38,338 nucleotides of DNA from Flavobacterium taihuense (GCF_019351435.1 NZ_JAHWYN010000025.1:1-38338), one strand, 5' to 3'. Counted from the first letter of the stretch, positions 14,301-23,274 are shown. The notes: generated by a model from the letters alone, not told the origin. Numbers and translations: made by a program.

Positions 14301-15866
14301 CAAGAACTAAAATTTCAAAATCAAGCTATCCAAAATTTAGATAAAAAACTAGATAAAGATTTAATTGCAGCGCAAAAAGCAGGAGATTCAAAGAAAATTA
14401 CTTCTATAGAAAATCAAAAAAAATTACTCCTCGAAAAACAGGAAGGAAATAATGATTTGATTTGCTATGAAGAGGAAATGCAAAAACTTCGTCTTGCCAC
14501 TATTGAAGAAAAAGGAGCAAAAGACCAAATCCAAAAGGAGAAAGAAGCTTTTGACCTAGCCAAAACGCAACGTGAAATCAAATTCAACGAAGAATTAGTA
14601 GCTTTAGGTAATAATGAATTGGCTAAAGCCAAACTCCGCAGAAAATACGAGGAAACGGAATCGGTAGAAACTGAAAAATTTCTTAAAAAACTTATTGCGG
14701 ATTTCAATACCATAGTTGGTAAAGGGAATTTTGAACAAATGGACATGTCCTTGCTTACTCCAGAGCAAGTAGCAGAATTTACAAAACTTGCCAAAGAAGC
14801 GGGATTAACATTAGCTGAGTTAATTGCCAAAAGGAATGAACTAATGGGCAATAGTGGCCCAACTATGTCCCAAGCTTTAGGATTAAAAGGCGAAACGGAT
14901 ATTTTCGGATTCACAAAAGAGAATTGGGAACAATTCTACCAAAATCTTAAAACAGGAAAAATAGGGGTTGAAGACATGGTCTTTGCTGTTCAAGCACTGA
15001 CTAATGTGTGGGCACAATATGGTGATTTTTTGACAGCTAATGAAAATGCCAGTCTTCAAAAGTTTGAGAGAACTTCTGATGCCAAAAAGACAAAACTCAA
15101 AAGACAGTTAGACAGTGGTATTATTTCCCAAAAAACATATACCAAACTAACCGAAAAAATTGACAAAGACTTAGATAAAAGAAAAGCTGAGATTGAATAC
15201 AATCAAGCTAAAAGGCAAAGACAAATAGCAATTTCCAATGCAATTACGGGAACAGCTGTTGCTGTAATTAATGCATTAGCAACACAACCTATATGGTTAG
15301 GTATTGCAATGGGTGCGCTTGTAGGAGTCATGGGAGGTTTACAAATTGCAACCATAATGAAAACACCACTACCCGCCAAAGGATATGAATCAGGACTATA
15401 TGGTGATTATGTAAAGCGAGAACAAGACGGTAAAGTTTTCAAATCGAGATATGCAGGCAAAACCCGTTCGGGATTAGTAAGTGATACCAGTCATTTTCTA
15501 GTGGCCGAGAATGGTCCCGAAATGGTAATCGACAATAAAGCATGGCGCCAAATGAATCCAGAGGTTAAGGATTCACTTATCCGCGAACTAAACGGAATCA
15601 AAGGTTTTGAGAAAGGATTATACAATCAAGAAACAAAACGCTATGAAGTTCCTGCGGCTTCAACCGCTCCTACCCCATCAGGTGATAATAATCAAATGAT
15701 GCAATTGATGATAGCGGTAGTTGCCGAAAATACGGCCGTAATGAAAGAACTTCGTGAGAAGGGGGTAATTGGTGTAATGAGTAATAAAGACCTTAAATCA
15801 ATGGGGTACTTAAAAGATGGAATTGAAGCATACGATGAATTAAGAACTAAATCAAAATATAAATAA
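11325..15866 (+). CDS. Phage tail tape measure protein
   Basis: This 1,513-aa protein has the full layout of a TP901/PhageMin-type tape measure. Long charged coiled-coil helices fill residues 1-230. A core with SISSLADGFNKYQGIAIS and the family-typical NGKLSDAQSDVMKTTGMTKK spans about 230-530. Hydrophobic helices at about 590-710 (FTAKIIAIVTAAIMTNVAW and TTPWGFIISAIAAIVVAYQM) likely cross the host membrane during DNA entry. Further coiled coils fill 720-1150, and another hydrophobic stretch lies near 1310-1350. By the usual rule of 1.5 angstrom per residue the tail would be up to about 220 nm long. Base composition shifts near 12,000, 12,900 and 14,480, a sign of mosaic exchange. The next gene starts within the stop codon (TAATG). 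Confidence 0.9.
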   Translation: MAKTISDEVMKFSLEINGDPAQKELAKLTSTNSDLKKILKELNAEEVTRKKDLEKLTKEYGINAKVAAECEAQGKKLYASYQTEKIKLESLGNQYGKNSLEYKNHKRIVDSLLNSSIKQESNVEKLTEKNLKLSPTIDKLSLEYKTLKDRIKGINVDIDANGVKIAGLQNNIGITALSMDQLRKKASALSLVLNHLVPNTADHIRYSAELNEVKARIGELSSKATTSKMSISSLADGFNKYQGIAISVIAALTGVALSIQKIIDINGKLSDAQSDVMKTTGMTKKEVDELTKSFGLLQTRTSRIDLLGIAEQGGRIGIAKAEIGDFVNVMNKASVSLGDSFTGGAEEVANKLGKIKFLFQETKDLGVEQAYNSIGSAINDLGANGTASEANIADFTTRIGSLTDVLKPTIQETLALGTAFEESGIESEVSARAYGIFMKQASTETAKFAKVMGLTQKEVETMINKNPLDFMLKFAEGMKGMSGTDTAKTLDFLGISADGANKVIGAMGNNVGRFRELIDLSNNSFKEGTSLVNEYDIKNNNLAATLEKISKTVSGWFSSETFIKWLTVGVDWLAKFIGATEDADGTISAWKNTLVFTAKIIAIVTAAIMTNVAWQKLVALWTTRSTEANLLYTIGEKAKAFITGVSTIATQAQAVAIAWATGNTIAMKEAQTALGLAMKTTPWGFIISAIAAIVVAYQMFSKQVDIAANIQKTLADVQLETAQAINKEKNELELLTRIAKDETLSKEKRLEAIKKLNALIPDYIGNITLENIKNAEGTEILKKYTEEIYKNARAKSVAKKYQELSDQKLAIEEKSLNSYQSGTNKFFNGKVPDNIKNEKDIWRQAYELTQKQINKEGQKFEEGTVEFYRQTKFNEANITAKLASLLTSKNEELSNIDAQMKALEPEVLKNQINDLGKINPDGSSSNYNVPGGKEDKTNTPKKYDDSYINDELKLREDLYNIRKKAEEARISLMKDGYEKDLALEKLNTDAKIQELKFQNQAIQNLDKKLDKDLIAAQKAGDSKKITSIENQKKLLLEKQEGNNDLICYEEEMQKLRLATIEEKGAKDQIQKEKEAFDLAKTQREIKFNEELVALGNNELAKAKLRRKYEETESVETEKFLKKLIADFNTIVGKGNFEQMDMSLLTPEQVAEFTKLAKEAGLTLAELIAKRNELMGNSGPTMSQALGLKGETDIFGFTKENWEQFYQNLKTGKIGVEDMVFAVQALTNVWAQYGDFLTANENASLQKFERTSDAKKTKLKRQLDSGIISQKTYTKLTEKIDKDLDKRKAEIEYNQAKRQRQIAISNAITGTAVAVINALATQPIWLGIAMGALVGVMGGLQIATIMKTPLPAKGYESGLYGDYVKREQDGKVFKSRYAGKTRSGLVSDTSHFLVAENGPEMVIDNKAWRQMNPEVKDSLIRELNGIKGFEKGLYNQETKRYEVPAASTAPTPSGDNNQMMQLMIAVVAENTAVMKELREKGVIGVMSNKDLKSMGYLKDGIEAYDELRTKSKYK

Positions 15867-17278
15867 TGGCAAATTCAATCATTATAACATTTACACAACC
15901 TGCAGAGGTAAATGATCATATCGAATTTAAATTAAATGTTTCATTAGGCGGAACTATTAATCAGTTTGTAAGAGGAAATAGCTTTAAAAATACAAGGTCA
16001 TATCCTGGGGAAGTTGTAATTGGTGCAAATGCTAATGCTCAAGCTTTAAATTATTACAACGCATTTATAATTGATTACGGTAGTTCATTTACCGTTACTA
16101 TACTCGCTAATGTTGTGACCATTACATCAATTGGTGATGAATTTATAAGTGATTATTCTATTACAGGTTCCTCTTATTCCACAGCCGAAATAGTAGCAGA
16201 CCCCGGAACTGATCCTGTACCTGTAACTTGGTTTACTTCTCCGTATCCTTATGATGGAAAAGCCTTTACTTTGGATCCAAAGTTCTTTGAAATTACAACA
16301 GAAGCAACGGGCACCTATTTTCAATTCAATTCCACAATTAAAACCTATGATTTTATAACCAATGCGGTAAATATTCAGACCATTCCACAAAAATTAGTTC
16401 CATTCAAAGGGTTTACAAACATCAATTTAGGCAAATTAATTCACCGGTTAATGTCAAAATTTAATGAAGTAAATGAAAGCTTCAATCAGTATCAATATGC
16501 TGAATTATCGATTGTCTGCATTGAATTATTACTGTCAAATAATTCGATTGTTCGCTCTCATGTTTCCCCAACTATACCTTTTATTGCCGGATTAAGCCGT
16601 GGTATTACTGATTTTGGTTTTTTGGAATTCAACCCAAAGCCTAATCGGGTTACCAAAAACAGTTTTGCATATCTAAATTTTTATATTCCTCCTGGAACAT
16701 TCGAAATGAGAACCTTCAAGAACAACACTTTAATAAATACTGAAGCGTTGCCCATTGATGCTACAACCACACTTTGCAAAAAAGTTCAATTCAATGACTT
16801 TATCCAAGGGGACGTAATCGAATATGTTATTGATGTAATTGGCGAAGAAAACAACGATGCCCCAAAAAAGACATTTATTCTTTTCCCGAGTGGTAATTTC
16901 TCTAATATGATTGTATGGGAAAACGAATTCAAAGTGCAATCATCAATTGAATGTACTGGAACTGGAGTATTAGACCCTGATTTAGAATATCAATCACAAA
17001 AAATATATAGGAATTTAGTTGAAGTGCTTGAACATTTATCGACTTCAAAAGAGGTGAAAGCTTTCATTGATACGGGTTGGTTGCTCTTCACCGATATTGA
17101 TACTATTGAAAGCTTAATGCGCTCCAAAAGAGTATGGTTGGTTCAAGCCGAAAAAAGGATTTCTCTTCGACCAATAGGTAAAAAACTTCCAAAACAGGAT
17201 TATGATAATGAATTAATATCATACCAATTAGAATTCACAATTAACAGAGCTTACGATGAGGAAACTTATACACTCTAG
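15866..17278 (+). CDS. Putative tail/baseplate protein
   Basis: This 470-aa protein is not a family I can name. It is rich in beta strands, with Asn, Thr and Ile throughout: residues 1-115 look like one small beta domain, then FTSPYPYDGKAFTLDPKFFE leads into a larger beta-rich part, ending in strands around WLVQAEKRISLRPIG. There is no signal peptide. It starts inside the stop codon of the tape measure gene (1-nt overlap) and overlaps the next gene by 23 nt, so it belongs to the tail module. The position after the tape measure is that of distal tail or baseplate proteins in siphophages. Confidence 0.7.
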   Translation: MANSIIITFTQPAEVNDHIEFKLNVSLGGTINQFVRGNSFKNTRSYPGEVVIGANANAQALNYYNAFIIDYGSSFTVTILANVVTITSIGDEFISDYSITGSSYSTAEIVADPGTDPVPVTWFTSPYPYDGKAFTLDPKFFEITTEATGTYFQFNSTIKTYDFITNAVNIQTIPQKLVPFKGFTNINLGKLIHRLMSKFNEVNESFNQYQYAELSIVCIELLLSNNSIVRSHVSPTIPFIAGLSRGITDFGFLEFNPKPNRVTKNSFAYLNFYIPPGTFEMRTFKNNTLINTEALPIDATTTLCKKVQFNDFIQGDVIEYVIDVIGEENNDAPKKTFILFPSGNFSNMIVWENEFKVQSSIECTGTGVLDPDLEYQSQKIYRNLVEVLEHLSTSKEVKAFIDTGWLLFTDIDTIESLMRSKRVWLVQAEKRISLRPIGKKLPKQDYDNELISYQLEFTINRAYDEETYTL

Positions 17279-19085
17279 ATTCGAACTAGATCTATCCACT
17301 TTCAAAATATCGGATACCGAAGAAAACAATTGGTATTCAGATAGTTTCTTCCTGAAATATTCATTCCCTTTTGAAATCGATTTGGAAGATGATTTGGATA
17401 TCGCTTTTGGTTTCATTTCATTATATAATTCGGAAAATGTAGAAACCTACTTTGAATTATTATATGTTCATGGCAATACAATTGAGAAAGCTATTTTAGA
17501 AATAGAATCTTATCAAGAAAAATTAAGCTGTACGTTACGCTTTGGATTTGAGCAATTACCGAGTTTTGATAAGAAGTTATCTGAATTATCTTTGGATAAA
17601 TTTTCTTTAGCTGAAGGCACAACAATTTATGAGCATGCTGAAACTATTATTTTTAAATCTTGGCCAGATTCAAATTATAATTTCCCCCAAATTCATGTAG
17701 ATAAATATGATACTTCCGATGGAATTTGGGAAAATTTTGGACGAATTTTGAACAATCGTACCGATGGTGCTTTTTTGGAGAATAGTGTTGATGTAACTCT
17801 AGATATCACATACAATAGGAATGTAATGCAACCGCTACCCTATTTTCTGCACATACTGCAACGAGGTATGGCTGATGCTGGTTATATGTTATCCGGGAAA
17901 ATACTAACGGATGACCGAATTTCTAAAGCATGCTTATATGGTGATGTTGACTATTTTAAAACCCCAACACTCCAAGAACCAATTGATGTCATTCAAATGT
18001 CGGAAGATGCTTCATATACTAATGGTATAGAAACTCAAAATTTTCATTACAATACTGTTTTAGCTTCACCGGGGAAATATAATATTCAAGGAACTATTAA
18101 AAGCTTACGATGGTCAAATTATTGGTGTTATTTTACCATCAAATATAGAGATACTTTGCTTTTTGAACAAAAGTCATACGCAACAAATTGGCAACATGGC
18201 ACAACATGGAGGGATTATACAGTAGATATTACTTTTGAGACCATTGCAGATATGAATCCAAATGACATTACGATTGAGGGATATGTAGATTATTCTGAGG
18301 AACAAACAATAATAGATTTATCAATAGTCACTTTGGTTTTATTCGATTCAACTGGAACAGCAATTCCCACGATAGAAAATGAAAATAAAGTAGATTTGAC
18401 AAAAGCAGTTGCTGATATAACTTTTGGGGATTTTGTGAAAGTCATAAAAAACTGGTTCAATTATGATTTAGCAATAGAAAATAATTTTGCTATAATGGAT
18501 CCTATTGAAGATGAAATAAATTACAATGACGCTGAGGATTTACAATTTACAGAAATTAAAAGACCTCTAAGGAAGTTTAGCCAAGGTGTGTCATTTTTAT
18601 TAAAATTTCAGGATGTAGAAAGTAATGACTATAATTTTCAACCTGTATTTCAAGATAGAGACAGCGTGTTAAATTCTGATTATGTTACAGACGAAAAAAC
18701 TACGACAATTGAAATCAATGCTTTACCATTGCCTTTGCTTACACGTAATGGTGCTCAGACTGCGCACGCATTCGAAAGTAATGATTCCAAAGTATTTTTA
18801 GTAAAATATGATGGGGTGTACAATGGTAATAATTTAGCTCAACCCACAACAGAATATTTAATACCTGCTGTTCATTTAAGAGATTGGCAAAAATGGTTTG
18901 AATTTCGAATTTTTGCACAGGCTTTTAGTTGGGGTTTTAAAGCGTGGGACGAACAACTATTAAAAATAAAGGCGAAAAGAAAGATTTTCGCCTATAACAG
19001 ATATCACATAATAAAAAACATCAATAAAACTGAAACAGTTCCCGATCAGTTCATGGTTGAAATCGAAACCAATACTTTAAAATAA
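17256..19085 (+). CDS. Putative tail-tip/baseplate hub protein
   Basis: This 609-aa, beta-rich, aromatic protein is the last of the tail module and the second gene after the tape measure, where siphophages encode the tail-associated hub. It begins MRKLIHSRFELDLSTFKISD. It contains VDVTLDITYNRNVMQPLPYF, a region of paired strands (about residues 270-350) like a carbohydrate-binding or jelly-roll insert, and a C-terminal segment with WQKWFEFRIFAQAFSWGFKAWD. I recognise no lysozyme or peptidase motif. It overlaps the preceding gene by 23 nt and runs convergently into the integrase gene with a 9-nt overlap, leaving no space for fibre or lysis genes. Confidence 0.65.
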   Translation: MRKLIHSRFELDLSTFKISDTEENNWYSDSFFLKYSFPFEIDLEDDLDIAFGFISLYNSENVETYFELLYVHGNTIEKAILEIESYQEKLSCTLRFGFEQLPSFDKKLSELSLDKFSLAEGTTIYEHAETIIFKSWPDSNYNFPQIHVDKYDTSDGIWENFGRILNNRTDGAFLENSVDVTLDITYNRNVMQPLPYFLHILQRGMADAGYMLSGKILTDDRISKACLYGDVDYFKTPTLQEPIDVIQMSEDASYTNGIETQNFHYNTVLASPGKYNIQGTIKSLRWSNYWCYFTIKYRDTLLFEQKSYATNWQHGTTWRDYTVDITFETIADMNPNDITIEGYVDYSEEQTIIDLSIVTLVLFDSTGTAIPTIENENKVDLTKAVADITFGDFVKVIKNWFNYDLAIENNFAIMDPIEDEINYNDAEDLQFTEIKRPLRKFSQGVSFLLKFQDVESNDYNFQPVFQDRDSVLNSDYVTDEKTTTIEINALPLPLLTRNGAQTAHAFESNDSKVFLVKYDGVYNGNNLAQPTTEYLIPAVHLRDWQKWFEFRIFAQAFSWGFKAWDEQLLKIKAKRKIFAYNRYHIIKNINKTETVPDQFMVEIETNTLK

Positions 19086-20264
19086 CGTGTCAATAAGGAA
19101 TATTTCCGCATTGGCATCAGCCTGAACGATGTGCGAATAAATCATAGTCTGACCAATATCACTATGACCCAATAAGCGTTGTAGTTTTTCAATTTGACCG
19201 CCTGCCCTTAGAAAGCTAGTTGCAAAAGTGTGTCGGGCTACATGAAAAGTAACTCTTTTATTAATTTTCAACTTCAACATTATTTTTTTTAACTCGTCAT
19301 TGATATGTTGGTCTGCAAACTTTTTTTCAAACAATAAAGGCTCGTGATCAACAATTTCACGGGCTTTTACATTCATGGCAATTGACTGGTCCTTTCTTGT
19401 TTTTTTGGCTATGAATGTTACGTAGTTGTCCATAAAATTAGAACGCTTCAATCTCTGAACATCCGATATCCTTAAACCAGTCATACAACTAAACAAAAAA
19501 TAACCTAAAATCAATCGATACGAATCACTAATTTCATCCCCAAAATAATATTCGGCACATCGTTTTAATTCATGAACAGATAAACTCGTTCTATTTCCTT
19601 TAGTACTGCCTACCTCAATTTCATCAATGTTAATGCTGAGTTTAATTCCCGCTTTTTGGGCAAGTCCTAAAAATTTTTTGAGAGCAGCAGTATTATTTGC
19701 AATAGTAGTACTTGCATTATCAAGTGAACGTAAGTACTTTTTAAATTTATCAATCCAATTTAGATCGATATCCATAAAAGTGACGTCATCATCATAAATT
19801 TTTAATTTACGAAGTACAGATTTATATCTGTTATAGGAACCAATTTGCATCATTGATTTCTCTTCCTCTAACATCATGTCATAAAAAGCCGTAAATCGGA
19901 TTCGTGGCATACCATTAAGGAATTCTTTCCTCAAAGATTCGGGAGTAAGAACCCGTTCAGCTAAACGATAAGAAGTTTTTATTTTAGTGATTTTTGATTT
20001 TATATTATCAAGAATCAAATTGATATCCTGATTTTCTGTAGACAAAGGAATCAGTCGTTCCTTTTTCAAATCCCATTCTTTAGAATTTACATTTATATTA
20101 AGAGGAATCCTTTCTCTTTTGTAATCACCCGAAAGATGTAAACTGATTGGTGATTTTCCATCGGCGTTTTTATACGCTCGGATACTAAATTTATCTTTCA
20201 TTGACACATAGATTTTGTTTGTGTCAACGAGTGTGTCAAAAATCCTTTCTGAAACTGCAATCAT
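19077..20264 (-). CDS. Tyrosine site-specific integrase
   Basis: This 395-aa protein has the tyrosine recombinase layout. An N-terminal arm-binding domain occupies about residues 20-75 (FSIRAYKNADGKSPISLHLS), and a SAM-like core-binding domain about 120-210. The catalytic domain carries Arg265 (MTGLRISDVQRL), a Lys near 287-291, His341-x-x-Arg344 (HVARHTFAT), His367 (LLGHSDIGQT) and the nucleophile Tyr376 (MIYSH). All catalytic residues are present, so it should be active. The ATG at 20264 is used; an ATG at 20201 gives 374 aa and is an alternative. It reads away from tRNA-Arg, 96 nt from that gene's CCA end. Its 3' end overlaps the last tail gene. Confidence 0.92.
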   Translation of the reverse strand: MIAVSERIFDTLVDTNKIYVSMKDKFSIRAYKNADGKSPISLHLSGDYKRERIPLNINVNSKEWDLKKERLIPLSTENQDINLILDNIKSKITKIKTSYRLAERVLTPESLRKEFLNGMPRIRFTAFYDMMLEEEKSMMQIGSYNRYKSVLRKLKIYDDDVTFMDIDLNWIDKFKKYLRSLDNASTTIANNTAALKKFLGLAQKAGIKLSINIDEIEVGSTKGNRTSLSVHELKRCAEYYFGDEISDSYRLILGYFLFSCMTGLRISDVQRLKRSNFMDNYVTFIAKKTRKDQSIAMNVKAREIVDHEPLLFEKKFADQHINDELKKIMLKLKINKRVTFHVARHTFATSFLRAGGQIEKLQRLLGHSDIGQTMIYSHIVQADANAEIFLIDTLF

Positions 20265-20284
20265 ATGGCTAAAAATAAAAAGTT

Positions 20285-20342
20285 AAAAAACAAAAAAGCG
20301 CACTATACCTGATCTTACGACCTGTATGTGCACTTGTTTTTT
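20285..20342 (-). terminator. Imperfect hairpin between tRNA-Arg and integrase
   Basis: AAAAAACAA (20285-20293) pairs with TTGTTTTTT (20334-20342), and GCGCAC (20298-20303) pairs with GTGCAC (20328-20333) with one mismatch. The loop is about 24 nt. Read on the minus strand it ends in a T-rich tract, suiting termination of the tRNA transcript before the integrase. Confidence 0.5.
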
Positions 20343-20359
20343 AGCTAATTAAAGCCACT

Positions 20360-20436
<77 letters not shown>

Positions 20437-20450
20437 ATTAATTTTATTTG

Positions 20451-20525
20451 TCGGGGTGGCAGGATTCGAACCTGCGGCCTCCTGCTCCCAAAGCAGGCGC
20501 GATAACCGAGCTACGCTACACCCCG
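20451..20525 (-). tRNA. tRNA-Pro (TGG)
   Basis: The acceptor pairs CGGGGTG with CACCCCG. The anticodon stem CCTGC/GCAGG encloses TTTGGGA, giving anticodon TGG. The T-arm contains GGTTCGAATCC. The discriminator is A and no CCA is encoded. It lies between tRNA-Ser and tRNA-Arg on the same strand. Confidence 0.95.
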
Positions 20526-20602
20526 AAATTCAATACTCATTACATTATGAAAACATTTTAAAAAATATTTGAATTTTGCTAAAATTCTTAACATAAAAAA
20601 TG

Positions 20603-20686
20603 CGGAGAGACAGGGACTCGAACCCTGGCACCGATCACTCGATGACAGTTTAGCAAACTGCTCCATTACCACTCTGGCACCTCTCC
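20603..20686 (-). tRNA. tRNA-Ser (GCT)
   Basis: The acceptor starts GGAGAGG and closes with TCTCTCC, and the discriminator is G. The anticodon loop TTGCTAA gives anticodon GCT. A long variable arm around CATCGAGTGATCGGTG is typical of class II tRNA-Ser. No CCA is encoded. It is the first gene of the minus-strand tRNA cluster. Confidence 0.93.
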
Positions 20687-20720
20687 AAAACCTTAGGAAA
20701 CGTGTCCTGTTTTGCGGTTG

Positions 20721-20752
20721 CAAACTTAAGACATGTTTACGTTTCTCACAAC
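20721..20752 (-). promoter_or_regulatory. Promoter of the tRNA cluster
   Basis: On the minus strand a perfect -7 box TAAGTTTG (complement of 20721-20728) is preceded by GTTG (20749-20752) at 20 nt. It lies about 35 nt upstream of tRNA-Ser and would drive the Ser-Pro-Arg transcript. Confidence 0.65.
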
Positions 20753-21164
20753 TATTTTAGTACTTTTTTTTGTTATTTTTTAACTTTTTATTAAAAAGAG
20801 TTCACTATCAAAGAAATAGCTTTTCATAAAAAACACAAATTATACGCTTCACTCATTAGTATTAATAAAATTAGAACATAATACGGAAAATATTCAATTT
20901 AACAGAGACTCACTTTATAAATCAATTGAAAGAATACTTCTTTCTATAACATATGAAATAGACATTTCGGTTTTTATATAACAATTTCCACTATTAAAAA
21001 ATAATCGAAATAGCTTTAAATTATCCTTAAACATATAACGCATAAAGGACTCTAACTTTTTTTGTAATATAGTATTAAAGCTATCAACTTTTTAACAATA
21101 CAGTTAGAAATAGAGCATAAAACATGAATTCATTATATATTCCTTAATTTAAATCCTTTTAAAA
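20753..21164. other. A+T-rich spacer without genes
   Basis: About 410 nt of very A+T-rich sequence lies between the divergent tRNA promoter and the thiolase promoter. I see no open frame with a credible start, no strong hairpin and no repeat. A half-site TACGGAA occurs near 20,883 but has no partner arm. Confidence 0.6.
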
Positions 21165-21194
21165 TTTGGATTTATTAAAAAAAGTTTAAATTTG
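21165..21194 (+). promoter_or_regulatory. Promoter TTTG-N18-TAAATTTG of the thiolase gene
   Basis: TTTG (21165-21168) and a perfect -7 box TAAATTTG (21187-21194) are 18 nt apart, matching the Bacteroidetes consensus. The -7 box ends 26 nt before the thiolase ATG. Confidence 0.75.
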
Positions 21195-21220
21195 CTATAT
21201 AAAATCAACATATAATAAAC

Positions 21221-22405
21221 ATGAGCAAAAGAGTTGTTATCGTTTCTGCAGTTAGAACACCTATCGGCAGTTTTATGGGAGGATTATCTACAGTTACTGC
21301 ACCCAAATTGGGAGCAACGGCCATCAAAGGCGCTTTAGACAAAATACAATTAGATCCAAATTTAGTTGACGAAGTTTTCATGGGTAACGTAGTGCAAGCT
21401 GGCGTAGGTCAAGCTCCAGCACGTCAAGCGGCAATTTATGCAGGCCTTTCCGTCGAAGTAGCTTGTACAACCGTTAACAAAGTTTGTGCGTCTGGAATGA
21501 AAGCCGTAATGTTGGGAGCACAAGCCATTCAATGTGGTGATGCCGAAATTGTAGTTTCTGGAGGAATGGAAAACATGAGTTTGATTCCACATTACATGAA
21601 TTTAAGAAACGGAACCAAATTTGGTCCAAGCACAATGGTTGACGGATTACAAAAAGACGGACTAACAGATGCTTATGACAATAACGCTATGGGAGTTTCT
21701 GCTGACTTATGCGCAACCGAATACAATATTACAAGAGAAGACCAAGACAGGTTCGCAATCCAATCTTATGAACGCTCTGCAAAAGCTTGGAGCGAAGGCA
21801 AATTTGATAGTGAAATTGTTCCTGTAGCAGTTCCTCAAAGAAGAGGAGAACCAATTATCATTTCAAAGGATGAGGAATTCACAAATGTTTCTTTAGATAA
21901 AATACCAACATTGAACCCTGTATTTACAAAAGACGGAACAGTTACCGCAGCAAATGCTTCGACTATTAATGATGGTGCCGCAGCAGTTGTATTAATGAGC
22001 GAAGAAAAAGCGCTTTCTTTAGGCTTAAAGCCCTTAGCTTACATAAAGGGATATGCCGATGCTGCCCAAGAACCAAAATGGTTCACTACAAGCCCTGCAA
22101 AAGCGATCCCAAAAGCATTAGCGAAAGCAAACTTAACTATTGATGAAATTGATTTTTTTGAATTTAACGAAGCTTTTTCCGTAGTTGGATTGGCAAATTC
22201 CAAAATACTTGGACTGGATAACAACAAAGTAAATATCAATGGAGGAGCAGTTTCTTTAGGCCATCCTCTGGGATGTTCTGGCGTACGAATAATTGTTACA
22301 TTATTAAACGTATTGGAACAAAACAATGCTAAATATGGAGCTGCAGCTATTTGCAATGGAGGTGGCGGCGCATCTGCATTTATCATCGAAAGAAATATTT
22401 CATAA
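21221..22405 (+). CDS. Acetyl-CoA C-acetyltransferase (thiolase)
   Basis: This 394-aa thiolase joins two acetyl-CoA to acetoacetyl-CoA, or cleaves it, in the cytoplasm. The length and the catalytic residues fit the biosynthetic type exactly: Cys89 in VNKVCASGMKAV (acyl-enzyme nucleophile), the NEAFSVV segment, His348 in SLGHPLGCSG and Cys378 in ICNGGGGASA. These are the same numbers as in the classic Zoogloea enzyme. The N-terminus VVIVSAVRTPIGSFMGGL is typical. It is monocistronic with its own promoter and a large hairpin after it. It could serve fatty-acid or amino-acid degradation or mevalonate supply; no pathway neighbours help to decide between atoB-like and other names. Confidence 0.95.
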   Translation: MSKRVVIVSAVRTPIGSFMGGLSTVTAPKLGATAIKGALDKIQLDPNLVDEVFMGNVVQAGVGQAPARQAAIYAGLSVEVACTTVNKVCASGMKAVMLGAQAIQCGDAEIVVSGGMENMSLIPHYMNLRNGTKFGPSTMVDGLQKDGLTDAYDNNAMGVSADLCATEYNITREDQDRFAIQSYERSAKAWSEGKFDSEIVPVAVPQRRGEPIIISKDEEFTNVSLDKIPTLNPVFTKDGTVTAANASTINDGAAAVVLMSEEKALSLGLKPLAYIKGYADAAQEPKWFTTSPAKAIPKALAKANLTIDEIDFFEFNEAFSVVGLANSKILGLDNNKVNINGGAVSLGHPLGCSGVRIIVTLLNVLEQNNAKYGAAAICNGGGGASAFIIERNIS

Positions 22406-22436
22406 ATATCCTTTTCAAATAAAAATAAAATTATTA

Positions 22437-22492
22437 AATAATACGAATTGAAAATTACTATTTTTACATCAGTTTTCGATTCGTATTATTTT
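22437..22492 (+). terminator. Large hairpin after the thiolase gene
   Basis: AATAATACGAAT (22437-22448) pairs perfectly with ATTCGTATTATT (22479-22490), and GAAAA/TTTTC extend the stem inward. The following sequence is T-rich but interrupted. It lies between two plus-strand genes and is probably a terminator. Confidence 0.55.
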
Positions 22493-22510
22493 AATTTCTA
22501 ATTTATATAA

Positions 22511-23272
22511 ATGTTTGGAATTTGTAATTTAGCCATGATTCCACTTCGTGCTGAAGCTAGTGACAAAAGTGAAATTGTTTCTCAAGTTTTATTTGGAGAA
22601 CATTTTGAAGTCTTGGAACAACAAAAACAATGGTCTCGCATAAAACTACAATACGATGAATACGAAGGCTGGATAGACACTAAACAATTTCAGGTGATTA
22701 GTGAGCTAAATTTTAACCAACTTTCATCAGACGCCATAATTCTAAACGCCGATTTGATAGAATACGTCACTACTCCTTCAAATCTATTGATTCCAATTCC
22801 ACTTGCAGCTTCGTTATCATTCTTGAACAATCCGGAAATAAACACTTCTAATTTTGATTTTGAGGGTACAAAAACTAGCGGCACTAAACCCAAAAACAAT
22901 CTTTTACATTCATCCTTTATGTATTTAAACGCTCCATATCTTTGGGGAGGAAAAACACCTTTTGGAATTGATTGTTCCGGCTTCACCCAAATGGTATACA
23001 AACTGAATGGCTATAAGCTATTACGTGACGCTTCACAACAAGCAACACAAGGAGAGCCATTAAGCTTCATTGAGGAAAGTGAACCGGGTGATTTAGCTTT
23101 TTTTGACAATGATGAAGGCAATATAATTCACGTTGGAATTATAATGGAAAATAATTATATCATTCATGCTAGCGGAAAAGTTCGAATAGACAGGTTAGAC
23201 CATTTGGGAATCTATAATGCCGAAAGCAACAAACACACGCACAAACTCAGAGTAATTAAAAAAATTATATAA
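22511..23272 (+). CDS. SH3-NlpC/P60 (C40) cell-wall hydrolase
   Basis: This 253-aa protein combines an N-terminal bacterial SH3-like domain (about residues 1-65, with IPLRAEASDKSEIVSQVLFG and EGWIDTKQFQ) and a C-terminal NlpC/P60 cysteine peptidase domain (about 135-235). Catalytic Cys155 is in FGIDCSGFTQMV and His207 in IIHVGIIMENN, with His219 as the likely third residue. Such enzymes cut gamma-D-glutamyl-diaminopimelate bonds in peptidoglycan peptides. No signal peptide is visible at this start, so either export is non-classical or the protein acts on turnover peptides in the cytoplasm. It ends just before a bidirectional terminator shared with the convergent TPR gene. Confidence 0.9.
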   Translation: MFGICNLAMIPLRAEASDKSEIVSQVLFGEHFEVLEQQKQWSRIKLQYDEYEGWIDTKQFQVISELNFNQLSSDAIILNADLIEYVTTPSNLLIPIPLAASLSFLNNPEINTSNFDFEGTKTSGTKPKNNLLHSSFMYLNAPYLWGGKTPFGIDCSGFTQMVYKLNGYKLLRDASQQATQGEPLSFIEESEPGDLAFFDNDEGNIIHVGIIMENNYIIHASGKVRIDRLDHLGIYNAESNKHTHKLRVIKKII

Positions 23273-23274
23273 AA

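Noticed and set aside
15866..19085. Diversity-generating retroelement target in the tail proteins
   Set aside because: No reverse transcriptase, Avd gene or template repeat is present in the window.
20511..20760. Short open frames over the tRNA-Ser region on both strands
   Set aside because: They overlap tRNA genes and their promoter and have no features of proteins.
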